A DNA stretch of 64,000 nucleotides from a bacterium. Lineage in GTDB: Bacteria > Zixibacteria > MSB-5A5 > GN15 > FEB-12. The position numbers and the translations under genes are program-made. Shown here piece after piece: positions 34,384-42,440 of this stretch (positions within the stretch are counted from its first letter, which is position 1; every line of letters starts with the position of its first letter). The notes beneath the pieces were generated by a model. That model worked only from the letters and a program-made list of their open reading frames with translations. It was not told where the DNA came from and searched no databases. The stretch is from assembly GCA_020444475.1 (NCBI GenBank), contig JAHLKV010000004.1:210304-274303 (forward strand), read 5' to 3'.

Positions 34384-34789
34384 CACGATCGCTGCCGAAC
34401 TGCAGCGCTTTTCCGAGGAGCTGGATCAGGACCGGATGTCGCTGATCGATTTCGACCGCCTGCGCGAGACACTCGATGCGGCCGCACAGTCGCTTCGCGA
34501 GGGGGCAGTCCCGGCCGATGATCTGACGTTGCTGCGTGAGGATCTCGAATCGCGTATTGCCGGGATGCTGAAAGCGATTGTCGCGGTCGACCGCATCCGC
34601 GACCGACGGGAGCGTACCGCAAAGCAGGTGACCGAGCTGAAATCGATGTCCGCCGAGGCATTGCTGGAATGCTATCGGAAAGTGGCGGCGCGTTTCCGCG
34701 ATCACTTCCCGACCAGTTTCGGCGTGCTGCGAACGGACGTCGGCGAACACAAGGCGTCCGCGAGTCGAGAAACGAGAGATTTTAGATAG
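34370..34789 (+). CDS. Helical protein, possible scaffold
   Basis: A 139-residue, highly charged, all-helical protein with no signal peptide, beginning at a GTG that overlaps the preceding gene by 14 bp. GGAGAG lies before it. Its position just before the decoration and capsid genes is where scaffolding proteins sit, and coiled-coil composition fits, but no sequence family is recognised. Confidence 0.65.
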   Translation: MANDNTIAAELQRFSEELDQDRMSLIDFDRLRETLDAAAQSLREGAVPADDLTLLREDLESRIAGMLKAIVAVDRIRDRRERTAKQVTELKSMSAEALLECYRKVAARFRDHFPTSFGVLRTDVGEHKASASRETRDFR

Positions 34790-34857
34790 CTGTGGGGGGA
34801 GAAGCCCCGATCGAAACGAAGAGTACGTTGTGAGTTCACTCCACGAAGGAGGGTTTG

Positions 34858-35280
34858 ATGACTATTCGTGATTTCAATCTGGATACCATTGCGCCGATGC
34901 TGGCGTCGTTCAAGGTCTCGCAGACCGCCGGGGTCGATGACCTCACCGACGACAGCATCGGACTGGCCGTCACGCTCACGGGCAACGACGAAGTTGGCCC
35001 GGTCGGTGATGGCGACCAGGTGCTCGGCAAGCTGGTGGCGCTGACGCTCACCGACTCCGACACCGGCAAGCGCGTGGCGACCGTTCAGGTGGGGGGTGTG
35101 TGTTCCCTGCCGATCGCCGCGACCTATCCGCAGATCGGCAACCGGGTGGTTGGCGCTGCCGACGGTGCGGTCAAGCAGGCGCCGGCGCTGACCGGTGACG
35201 ATCCGGCCGGTGGCGCTATCGCACGTGGCACCGTGCTCAGTGTCAACGGTACTTCCACCTGCGTGATTCTGCTCAATTAG
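34858..35280 (+). CDS. Capsid decoration-like protein
   Basis: A 140-residue glycine-, valine- and threonine-rich protein (ITLTGNDEVGPVGDGDQVLGK-like repeats of small residues, VGGVCSLPIAA, TVLSVNGTST). Composition and position immediately upstream of the major capsid gene resemble head-decoration proteins. GGAGG precedes the ATG by six bases; an in-frame TTG three bases earlier is unlikely. The identification rests on context. Confidence 0.6.
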   Translation: MTIRDFNLDTIAPMLASFKVSQTAGVDDLTDDSIGLAVTLTGNDEVGPVGDGDQVLGKLVALTLTDSDTGKRVATVQVGGVCSLPIAATYPQIGNRVVGAADGAVKQAPALTGDDPAGGAIARGTVLSVNGTSTCVILLN

Positions 35281-35293
35281 AAAGGACGATACC

Positions 35294-36391
35294 ATGGATT
35301 TCACTACGTTTTTGCAGTCAGCGTCGGTACGCACGCAACTGGTCGATCCGGGGGCGCCGTCAGGATCGGTCGATCTCTCCCGCGCCGCCGATATCGCGGT
35401 CAATCGCGACCTCTATCTCGAAGCGGAGAATCGCGGTTTGACGTTGACCGAACTGCTCGAGTGTGACGAATACGATCCGTCGCCGTCCGGCTGTTCGCTT
35501 GATGCTTTTGAGCGCCAGCTTGCCCTGGCCGGCGTCCGCCTGGCGGGTAAGACGCCGACCACGGTGGAGCAGTTCTACCAGAAGGCGCCGGCGCTGATCC
35601 CCGAGTTCATGATGCGGGAGATCAAGCGTGGGCAGTCGATGCGGCCCGAGTTGTCTCGGCTGATCGCCAATACCACCAGTATCGCCAGCAATCGCTACAC
35701 CCCGTTTTTCATCGACACCGACAGCGACCAGCGCTTCTCGCTTCGTCCGATCGGCGAGGGCGCCGAAGTGCCGGCGCTGATTGTCACCGAGCAGCACCAC
35801 GCGATTACGGTTGGCGACTACGGCCTGGCGTTGAAAGCGAGCTACAAGGCGCTTCGGTATCGCACGACGTCGCAGTTCCGGGTCCTGCTCTGGTATATCG
35901 GCTTCAAGATGCAGACCGACAAGATCGGCATGATTGTCAACTGCCTGATTAACGGGGACGGCAACGACAACGCGGCGGCGATCATCAACAGCGCCGATTC
36001 CGGATCACTCGTCTACGACGACCTGATCTCGCTCTGGGCGCGGTTCGTGCCGTTCGAGATGAACACGCTGGTGTGTCATGTCAACACGCTGAAGACGATT
36101 CTGACGATGGACGAGTTCAAAGATCCGATGGCCGGGTATCGTTTCCAGCAGAGCGGCGATCTGTTCAGTCCGCTGGGAGCGAGGCTGGTGCGGTGTGACG
36201 ACGTCCCGGCCGACTATGTGATCGGTCTCGACTCGCGGTTCGCGATCGAGGAGGTCGTGACGCAGCCGTTGATGATCGAGTATGACAAGGTGATTGAGCA
36301 GCGCTTCGAGGAAGCGGTGATCACCGAGTCGGTTTCGTATGCGAAGGTGATCAAGGACGCGGCGGTCGTTCTCGACACGGTCTTCGCCTGA
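35294..36391 (+). CDS. Major capsid protein (HK97-fold candidate)
   Basis: A 365-residue protein. It is recognised from context (decoration protein before, protease and portal upstream) and from the typical mid-region RPIGEGAEVPALIVTEQHHAI, ALKASYKALR, followed by DKIGMIVNCLINGDGND and a C-terminal VIEQRFEEAVITE beta-strand region. AAAGGACGATACC precedes the ATG. It would form the icosahedral shell. The N-terminal 100 residues may be the delta domain removed on maturation. Confidence 0.78.
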   Translation: MDFTTFLQSASVRTQLVDPGAPSGSVDLSRAADIAVNRDLYLEAENRGLTLTELLECDEYDPSPSGCSLDAFERQLALAGVRLAGKTPTTVEQFYQKAPALIPEFMMREIKRGQSMRPELSRLIANTTSIASNRYTPFFIDTDSDQRFSLRPIGEGAEVPALIVTEQHHAITVGDYGLALKASYKALRYRTTSQFRVLLWYIGFKMQTDKIGMIVNCLINGDGNDNAAAIINSADSGSLVYDDLISLWARFVPFEMNTLVCHVNTLKTILTMDEFKDPMAGYRFQQSGDLFSPLGARLVRCDDVPADYVIGLDSRFAIEEVVTQPLMIEYDKVIEQRFEEAVITESVSYAKVIKDAAVVLDTVFA

Positions 36392-36398
36392 GTCAACC

Positions 36399-36427
36399 GG
36401 GGCCCGGTCTGACCGGGCCCCGTTCTT
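36399..36427 (+). terminator. Hairpin after the capsid gene
   Basis: GGGGCCCGGTC and GACCGGGCCCC form an 11-bp perfect stem with a 1-nt loop, followed by GTTCTTTC. It may be a partial terminator that sets high expression of the capsid gene relative to downstream genes. Confidence 0.7.
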
Positions 36428-36439
36428 TCGAGGAGTATT

Positions 36440-37858
36440 ATGCAAACCAGAATTGCAAGTACCTCGGCCCCGGAACCACTCGGCGATGCGCCGGGAGCGA
36501 ACCTGCTCGAGATCACGTCCGGGGCGCGCGCCGGGAGGCGGGTGGCGGTATTCCTGACGGACAGCCACACGCTGGCCTGCTCGTGGGCGGACCGCCCGTA
36601 CGCCAACTGGTCGACACCGGAGGTGGTCTCTTCGGCCGTATCCGGCGCTGACGGGTTCGTGGCGTGCCTCGACAGTGAGAACAACCTCCATGTCGCCTGC
36701 ATAGCGCAGTCGACGCTCGATGTCATGCATTGTCGACTGGCGTTCGACGGTTCGGAGTGGGTCGCGGGTTCTCCGGTGACGGTGTTCACCGGCGAGGTCA
36801 ACTCGCTGCCTTCGCTGACAATCGACGCCGCCGACACCCTCTGGCTGGGCTGGGTGCGGCTGACCGATCCGCCGGTACGACATATTCATGTGAAGTCATC
36901 GCAGGACGGCGGCGCATCGTGGGGCTCCGGCAGTACCGATCCGGGCGAGGAGATTCACAGCGGCGGCATGGTAGCATCGGTCAAGCTGCTGGCGGGTCCC
37001 GATCGCCTTCATGCGGTGTACTACTATGCTAACGATTTCCTGTGCCATCGCGCCCGCACGGCGGTCTCCGGCGTGTGGACCGACCCGGTCACGATCGCTT
37101 CCGGAACCGAGTGCTCCGGCAGGTTCGATTGTGTACTGCGGAGCGACGGCAATCTGTCGGTGGCATGGGCCGCAGATAGTATCTACTACCGCGAGTATGA
37201 CGGAGTCAGCTGGGGATCAATCGCTACAATCCCGGAGACCGGCGCCGAGGGCATCCAGCTGCTCTTCGCCAATGGAGAACCGATAGTCGGCTTCGTGCGA
37301 GCTGTCGACGGAGCACATCGCCAGGCGTGCTTTGTCCGACGGCAGGGCGGTGAATTTGGCGAGTGCGAACTGCTCGATCCCCGAGTCGGCGACTTCAATA
37401 CCGTCCTGTGCTATCACGGGCCGAGTGCGACCTTCGCCGATGTCACTGCCGCCGCGCAGTCGGCACAAAGCGGCGATGTGGTCCATCCGTCGAGCGGGGC
37501 GCTGCTGGCGAGTTCCGGGGATGCGCTGTTCGTCGGCGCGTCTCTGCCGTTCCGGTATCTCTGGCTGCAGCTCTCAGTCGCCGGCGCGGGTGGGACAGTC
37601 AGTTTCAGTTACTGGGATGGCGCCGTGTGGCGCGGGTTCAGCCCGCAGGACGGCAGCGCGCTGCTGGATGCGACGGATATCGAGCTGTGGCTGTGGTCCG
37701 ACTATGCGAGCATTCCGTCGGACTGGCAGAAGTGTGCCGTCAACGGTGCATCCCTGTTCTGGCTCAAGATAGAGGTTGTGTCACCGTTTACGACACCGCC
37801 GGTGGGAACACGACTGACCGGTGTCTCCGGTATCTCTGCGATCCGGGTGGGGAGGTGA
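36440..37858 (+). CDS. Beta-propeller (sialidase-like) structural protein
   Basis: A 472-residue protein without a signal peptide. Residues 30-330 carry Asp-box-like and repeated beta-strand motifs (SSQDGGASWGSG, YYREYDGVSWGS, DGSEWVAGSP) typical of sialidase-type propellers, followed by a beta-sandwich with FSYWDGAVWRGFSPQDGS. In phages such proteins can be receptor-binding. Here it sits between capsid and connector-like genes. Catalytic residues of a true sialidase are not evident. GAGG lies before the ATG. Confidence 0.6.
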   Translation: MQTRIASTSAPEPLGDAPGANLLEITSGARAGRRVAVFLTDSHTLACSWADRPYANWSTPEVVSSAVSGADGFVACLDSENNLHVACIAQSTLDVMHCRLAFDGSEWVAGSPVTVFTGEVNSLPSLTIDAADTLWLGWVRLTDPPVRHIHVKSSQDGGASWGSGSTDPGEEIHSGGMVASVKLLAGPDRLHAVYYYANDFLCHRARTAVSGVWTDPVTIASGTECSGRFDCVLRSDGNLSVAWAADSIYYREYDGVSWGSIATIPETGAEGIQLLFANGEPIVGFVRAVDGAHRQACFVRRQGGEFGECELLDPRVGDFNTVLCYHGPSATFADVTAAAQSAQSGDVVHPSSGALLASSGDALFVGASLPFRYLWLQLSVAGAGGTVSFSYWDGAVWRGFSPQDGSALLDATDIELWLWSDYASIPSDWQKCAVNGASLFWLKIEVVSPFTTPPVGTRLTGVSGISAIRVGR

Positions 37859-37862
37859 TGAC

Positions 37863-38675
37863 ATGTCGTACGCAGCAGTTGAGCAGGTTCGCGCGCATCT
37901 GGTGGACAATCGTCCGCTGTCCGATGTGGTCTACAACCAGACGATCATATTCGCAGACAACAACTGGGTTCGGTTTTTCGCAGGGGCGGTTGACGCCGAC
38001 TCGACAGTGATCAAGGGTCGCAGGGCGCGCACCCCGGTGCGGACATCGGTCACACTCGCCGCTGCGCCGGTCTCGATCGGCGCGACGCATCTCGAATCCG
38101 GAACCGTGGTGGTGGCGTCGGACAGCTCCCTCGGGACGGTGTTTACCGAGAATGTCGATTTCACCGTCGACTACACGAAGGGCGAGATAGCGGTGCGCGA
38201 GGGCGGCGGTCTTTCGGAGGGCGATACGATCACCCTCTGGTATGCGCCGTTCGAGCCGTTCGTCGAAGGGACGGATTTCCAGCTCGATGCCGATCACGGC
38301 TCCGTGCGACGACTCGTCTCGGGACGGATCGCACAGGGGGAAACGGCGCTGATCGACTACCGACCCGTGCACGCCTCGTTCTCCGACGCCATCGTGGAAA
38401 CCGCGGTGAGTGAAGCGAACGCCGTGATCGAACGCACGGTCGATCCGAATCGCGAGTTTGGCGCTGATCCGACGCTGGCCCTGGCTGCTACCTACCGCGC
38501 ACTGGCGATTATCTGTCGCACGGCAGCGTCGCGGGCGCTGTCCGGGTCGAGTGGAAGCGACCGTATCGCGATTGCCTGGATGAAGCTGGCCGAGGACTAC
38601 AGCACCCGATCCGAGTCGTTCCTGAACGAGTTCCGACCGGCGGCCGGTGGTCCGCACGAGCCGGTGCATAGCTGA
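37863..38675 (+). CDS. Head-tail connector-like protein
   Basis: A 270-residue protein. The N-terminus (YAAVEQVRAHLVDNRPLSD) and the helical C-terminus (TLALAATYRALAIICRTAAS) resemble adaptor proteins of tailed phages, with a beta-rich middle (VIKGRRARTPVRTSVTLAA). GGGGAGGTGATGAC precedes this ATG, which is chosen over an upstream frame overlapping the previous gene. Assignment is by context and weak pattern. Confidence 0.55.
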   Translation: MSYAAVEQVRAHLVDNRPLSDVVYNQTIIFADNNWVRFFAGAVDADSTVIKGRRARTPVRTSVTLAAAPVSIGATHLESGTVVVASDSSLGTVFTENVDFTVDYTKGEIAVREGGGLSEGDTITLWYAPFEPFVEGTDFQLDADHGSVRRLVSGRIAQGETALIDYRPVHASFSDAIVETAVSEANAVIERTVDPNREFGADPTLALAATYRALAIICRTAASRALSGSSGSDRIAIAWMKLAEDYSTRSESFLNEFRPAAGGPHEPVHS

Positions 38676-38686
38676 GGAGAGTGAAC

Positions 38687-39058
38687 ATGACTGCTCTTGA
38701 ACGAATAGTCGCTCGTCGCATGTGGTTCGTGCCGGGCGTGATGGTCTACGGATCCGCCGACAACCTCGGTTTCGGTATGCTGATCGCAGAAAGTATCGGT
38801 GGGCAGACACATGTCTACCATGAGTCGATCGAGATCGGTGAGCACCGACAGGTCGTGCGGTTCGATTCGCTGACTGACCATCGCGGCAACCGGCTGCCGT
38901 CGAAAATCCCGGCGGCCCGCGTGATTCCCCGGTCACGCTCCGAATATCCGGTTTTCCTGACTGGAACCGAGTCCGAGGAATCGTTTGCGATAGCCAAAGC
39001 TTCGAGTGCGAGCGGACCGGTCACCGCCGACCTGCTCATCGTGGAGCTGGGTGCATGA
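38687..39058 (+). CDS. Hypothetical protein of the phage-like cluster
   Basis: A 123-residue protein, beta-rich in its central part (GSADNLGFGMLIAESIG, HVYHESIEIG) and ending TADLLIVELGA. No family recognised. GAGGAG precedes the ATG; an earlier GTG six bases upstream is less likely. The stop overlaps the next gene as ATGA. Confidence 0.7.
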   Translation: MTALERIVARRMWFVPGVMVYGSADNLGFGMLIAESIGGQTHVYHESIEIGEHRQVVRFDSLTDHRGNRLPSKIPAARVIPRSRSEYPVFLTGTESEESFAIAKASSASGPVTADLLIVELGA

Positions 39059-39345
39059 GCGATAAGACAGGATTGCATGAGGCGTTTACGCAGTCGCTGA
39101 TCGACGATCTCGATAGTCTGATCACCGGCATGATCGATCAGATCCGAAATGATGCAGCGAAACACGCGAAGATAGGAGATTTGATTCGCATGATAGAACT
39201 TCGATACAAACTACTGCCGGATCACTCCAGCCAGAAAGAGTTCTGGAAGATGATGGAGAAGATCAGGAAAGAGAAGCTGCCGTCGGGAAAGACGGCGGGA
39301 GACTCCCGGGCAGCAGATCCGGCTCCAAAGAAGGTGGCGTCATGA
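39055..39345 (+). CDS. Small helical protein of the phage-like cluster
   Basis: A 96-residue, charged, helical protein with no recognised domain. It is coupled to both neighbours by ATGA overlaps, which marks it as part of the same translation unit. Confidence 0.7.
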   Translation: MSDKTGLHEAFTQSLIDDLDSLITGMIDQIRNDAAKHAKIGDLIRMIELRYKLLPDHSSQKEFWKMMEKIRKEKLPSGKTAGDSRAADPAPKKVAS

Positions 39346-40577
39346 GCCGGATCATGAGGATCATTGCCGTTTTGGTGGCGACGGTTCTGATGTGTGCTTC
39401 CGGTTTCGGCCAGGCGTTGTCGAACGAGTGGCGAATCGATCCGACGGAGGCTGACGCCTCTCGTTTGACACGGCAGCTTCAGGCGCGGCTTGAAACGCGC
39501 CAGCAGCCCGGCAGCCCGTGGATAATGACACTCGGCGGATGGAACGGAGAGGCACGTATGGAGATCGATATCGGCCGAAGTACGCCGTCCACACAGGCCG
39601 GGATGACTGCTGATACTGCCTCGCTGCAGGAGAGAAGTCGATCTCATCGGATGTTTGTTCGGGAGGACGGATCTTTCGAGTGGCATATCGTGCTGGATGA
39701 GAAGCCGTCGACGAACCGGTTTGCATTCGGCATCAACAGCGGAAACCTTCGATTCCTGTACCAGGGACCGCTCTCGGAAGACGATCTGCTGGCCGGCGCC
39801 CGGCGCCCCGACAGTGTGGTTGGATCGTACGCCGTCTATCACGCGGTTGGACGAAACGACGTGAAGACCGCCGATGGTCGCACCTTTTCATACGGGACCG
39901 GCAAGCTCTGTCATGTTTACCGCCCGCGGGCGTGGGACTCCGGTGGTGACACGGTCTGGTGTCAGCTGGTCGTGGATACACTTGTTGATTCGCTGGTGAT
40001 TGACATACCAGAGACGTTCCTGGAGCGGGCGCGCTATCCGATTGTGATTGATCCGACCTTCGGTTGTACCGATGTCGGCGCCAGCAATATCTCGCTACTG
40101 GCCGACGTGGCCAGTGCGAATGTGCTGGACTCGTATACCGCATCGGCGGGAGACCGGATAGTCAGCTACCACTTCTCCTGCTACACGTACAACAGTATTC
40201 GCACCATTGAGATGGCAGCCTATTCGATGTCCGGCGGTGAGCCGGACGAGAGGCTGGCGTCGCCGGTTGTCATTACCGTACAGAATGACGCCCCGGCCCA
40301 ATGGTACAGCTCGACGTCTGTCTCACAGCCTATGGCGTCGGGGGAGACGTACTGTGTGGCGGTGGGCGCCGTCTCGGGGAGCAACGTGCGGGCGCAGTAT
40401 GACACGGACCCGTCGGCGCGCTGCGATGACAACACCGCGGGCGGGCAGCTGGCGGCGGATTGGACGACCACTTCGAGCCAGGACCGCCGCATGTCATGGT
40501 ATGTGACGTATGAGACGTCGGGCGAACCGGACGACATTCCAACACGGCGACGACGCTCTCGGACGTTGGGGAGGTAA
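39342..40577 (+). CDS. Secreted protein in the phage-like cluster
   Basis: A 411-residue protein with a Sec signal (MRIIAVLVATVLMCASGFGQ within its first 25 residues). The mature part contains FAFGINSGNLRFLYQGPLS, SYGTGKLCHVYRPRAWDSGG and RARYPIVIDPTFG. The C-terminus is arginine-rich (RRRRSRTLGR). I recognise no catalytic family. An exported protein coupled to capsid genes is atypical. ATGA overlap with the previous gene. Confidence 0.68.
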   Translation: MSRIMRIIAVLVATVLMCASGFGQALSNEWRIDPTEADASRLTRQLQARLETRQQPGSPWIMTLGGWNGEARMEIDIGRSTPSTQAGMTADTASLQERSRSHRMFVREDGSFEWHIVLDEKPSTNRFAFGINSGNLRFLYQGPLSEDDLLAGARRPDSVVGSYAVYHAVGRNDVKTADGRTFSYGTGKLCHVYRPRAWDSGGDTVWCQLVVDTLVDSLVIDIPETFLERARYPIVIDPTFGCTDVGASNISLLADVASANVLDSYTASAGDRIVSYHFSCYTYNSIRTIEMAAYSMSGGEPDERLASPVVITVQNDAPAQWYSSTSVSQPMASGETYCVAVGAVSGSNVRAQYDTDPSARCDDNTAGGQLAADWTTTSSQDRRMSWYVTYETSGEPDDIPTRRRRSRTLGR

Positions 40578-40580
40578 CGT

Positions 40581-42053
40581 ATGAAACGACTTGTTCTCAT
40601 AGTAGCATTGCTGGTCGCACATGGGCAGCTCGCATTCGGCAACGTGGCGATTGTGACGAATGCAACCGGAGGTGGGACAGCCGAGGATTCCGTGACGGTG
40701 GCGTTTGTGGTAACGGATTCGATAGGCAATATCGCTGAGGCGGACTCGTTTTATATCGCCCTGTTCGGTCCGACCGGTGACTCGGTATTCGGCGCCGCCT
40801 ATGATCCGGCGGCGAGCGAGATATCTTCGATGCTGGTCGGGGGGCGTCTGTTCTATCGCTGGACTCAGGCCGTAGCTGATATCGACGGTACCGGTCGGCG
40901 AGGCAGCTACGCCGGTGTGATCGTAGCCGTGGATACGCTCGACGGCAGCGGCGGTGAGTATCTCGATGCTGTCGTCGGACTGTCGTTTGTACTGGCGCCG
41001 TCGCTGGCGGAGCGCTCGCTAATCGGTGATACGATAAACCGGGAAGCCTCAACTCTGACGTCATCGGACAGGGTCGGACTCGATCTCGACAATGTGACCG
41101 GCACGCTGGATAACACGGAGATCGGCGCCGGAGCGATCGCAAACACGCAGCTCGCCGACGGGGCGATAAGCGCTTCCAAACTTCAGGACTATACCATCAA
41201 CGCGTACAAGATCGCGGGGAATGCGATTACGGCAATGAAGATAGCCGAGGATGCGGTCGCCGAGATCTGGTCTTTTGACACGTCGAATGTATCGAACGGT
41301 ATGGGCGCCATGCTCAAGGATACGTCGGCCTATCAGGGATCGGCGGCGGCACTCGATTCGGCAGGTATCGCCGGCTGGGTGTGGAACACGCCGCACAACA
41401 ATCATGCGCTTGCGGGCACGTTCGGTCGCAATCTCGATGCGCCGATTACGAGCCTCTCAACCGGGGGTGGGGCGCAGTCGCTGAGAGTCGTCTGCTATGA
41501 CTCCACGCTCAATGTTGTCATACCGTATGCCGGAGTGACGATACACAACGTCTCGCAGACCGCACTCCTGGGGGTCGGGCGGACGTCGGCCGAAGGTGAC
41601 GTGGTTTTCGGGCTCGACGCAGAGAGCTGTGTGGTGAGTGCGTTTGTATCGGGGTATTCGTTCAATTCGGGAGATACGGTGGCGCTGAGCGACACCGAGA
41701 TAGACACCGTCTTCGGGTATTGGTTTGATCCGGGCAGTCCCGCACTGCCGAATCTGTGCCGCGTGTATGGCCACATCTATGGTGTCGACGGCGCGCCACT
41801 GTCCGGGCTGACGGTGACGGCTTCACTGCCCAAAGGAACGGTGCAGTCGGGTGCGATGGTGGTGTCGCCGACTATGGTCACGACCGTGTCCGACAGTACG
41901 GGTTACTTCTATCTGGATGTCATCCCGTCGGTCTCGCTTGTACCGTCGGACAGCAAGTATGAACTCACTATTACCCAGTCCGGCAGTACGATCTTTCGGC
42001 GTCGGACACTGGTCCCGAACCTGACCTCGTGGCGCCTGGACTGGTCCGAGTAG
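40581..42053 (+). CDS. Secreted tail-fibre-like protein with carboxypeptidase-regulatory domain
   Basis: A 490-residue protein with a signal peptide (MKRLVLIVALLVAHGQLAFG). Residues about 175-235 carry a short repetitive run of the kind DGAISASKL / GNAITAMKIA, as in trimeric phage fibre or adhesin stalks. The C-terminal 150 residues resemble carboxypeptidase-regulatory (transthyretin-like) units (YGHIYGVDGAPLSGLTVTA). It starts 3 bp after the preceding gene. The mixture of fibre-like and exported features is notable. Confidence 0.68.
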   Translation: MKRLVLIVALLVAHGQLAFGNVAIVTNATGGGTAEDSVTVAFVVTDSIGNIAEADSFYIALFGPTGDSVFGAAYDPAASEISSMLVGGRLFYRWTQAVADIDGTGRRGSYAGVIVAVDTLDGSGGEYLDAVVGLSFVLAPSLAERSLIGDTINREASTLTSSDRVGLDLDNVTGTLDNTEIGAGAIANTQLADGAISASKLQDYTINAYKIAGNAITAMKIAEDAVAEIWSFDTSNVSNGMGAMLKDTSAYQGSAAALDSAGIAGWVWNTPHNNHALAGTFGRNLDAPITSLSTGGGAQSLRVVCYDSTLNVVIPYAGVTIHNVSQTALLGVGRTSAEGDVVFGLDAESCVVSAFVSGYSFNSGDTVALSDTEIDTVFGYWFDPGSPALPNLCRVYGHIYGVDGAPLSGLTVTASLPKGTVQSGAMVVSPTMVTTVSDSTGYFYLDVIPSVSLVPSDSKYELTITQSGSTIFRRRTLVPNLTSWRLDWSE

Positions 42054-42080
42054 CGTTAACAAGAAAGAGGAGGAGGAACA

Positions 42081-42380
42081 ATGGAACCGATTCTTGCCGA
42101 TGGCGGCTGGCTGGGGATTCTCGGCTCGGTGGCCCTGACCCTGGTCGGGTTCGTCGCCAACAAGTACATCATACCGTTTCTGAATGTCGGCCGTCGGAAG
42201 AAGTACGCGGAGTATATCGCCGCTATCGCCGAGGAGGCGATCGACGAGCTTCGCACCAAGTATCCCGACAAGACATGGCTGGAGCATTTGCAGGAAGCGA
42301 TCGAGGTGGTGATCTCGATCACGGGGATCGATGCCGACATCGCCGCGCGAGCTGTAAAAGCGGCTGCCGCGCGCAGGTAG
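42081..42380 (+). CDS. Holin-like membrane protein (LLH-type)
   Basis: A 99-residue protein with one N-terminal hydrophobic segment (GILGSVALTLVGFVANKYIIPF) followed by a charged amphipathic tail (AEEAIDELRTKYPDKTWLE). Length and layout match small holins of the LLH family. GGAGGAGGAAC precedes the ATG. It is the last gene of the cluster. No endolysin is next to it, so a lytic role is unproven. Confidence 0.65.
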   Translation: MEPILADGGWLGILGSVALTLVGFVANKYIIPFLNVGRRKKYAEYIAAIAEEAIDELRTKYPDKTWLEHLQEAIEVVISITGIDADIAARAVKAAAARR

Positions 42381-42393
42381 CCGAAACAGAAAA

Positions 42394-42420
42394 GCCGCCC
42401 GACGTTCGGGCGGCTTTTTC
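42394..42420 (+). terminator. Bidirectional terminator closing the phage-like cluster
   Basis: GCCGCCCGA and TCGGGCGGC, a 9-bp perfect stem with a 3-nt loop, flanked by AAAA and TTTTT. It also serves the convergent dockerin gene. Confidence 0.9.
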
Positions 42421-42440
42421 CTGATGAGATAGTCTTGCCG

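Noticed and set aside
29316-42380. Complete active prophage
   Set aside because: No integrase, repressor, replication, tail tube, tape-measure or endolysin gene is visible and no flanking attachment repeats were found.
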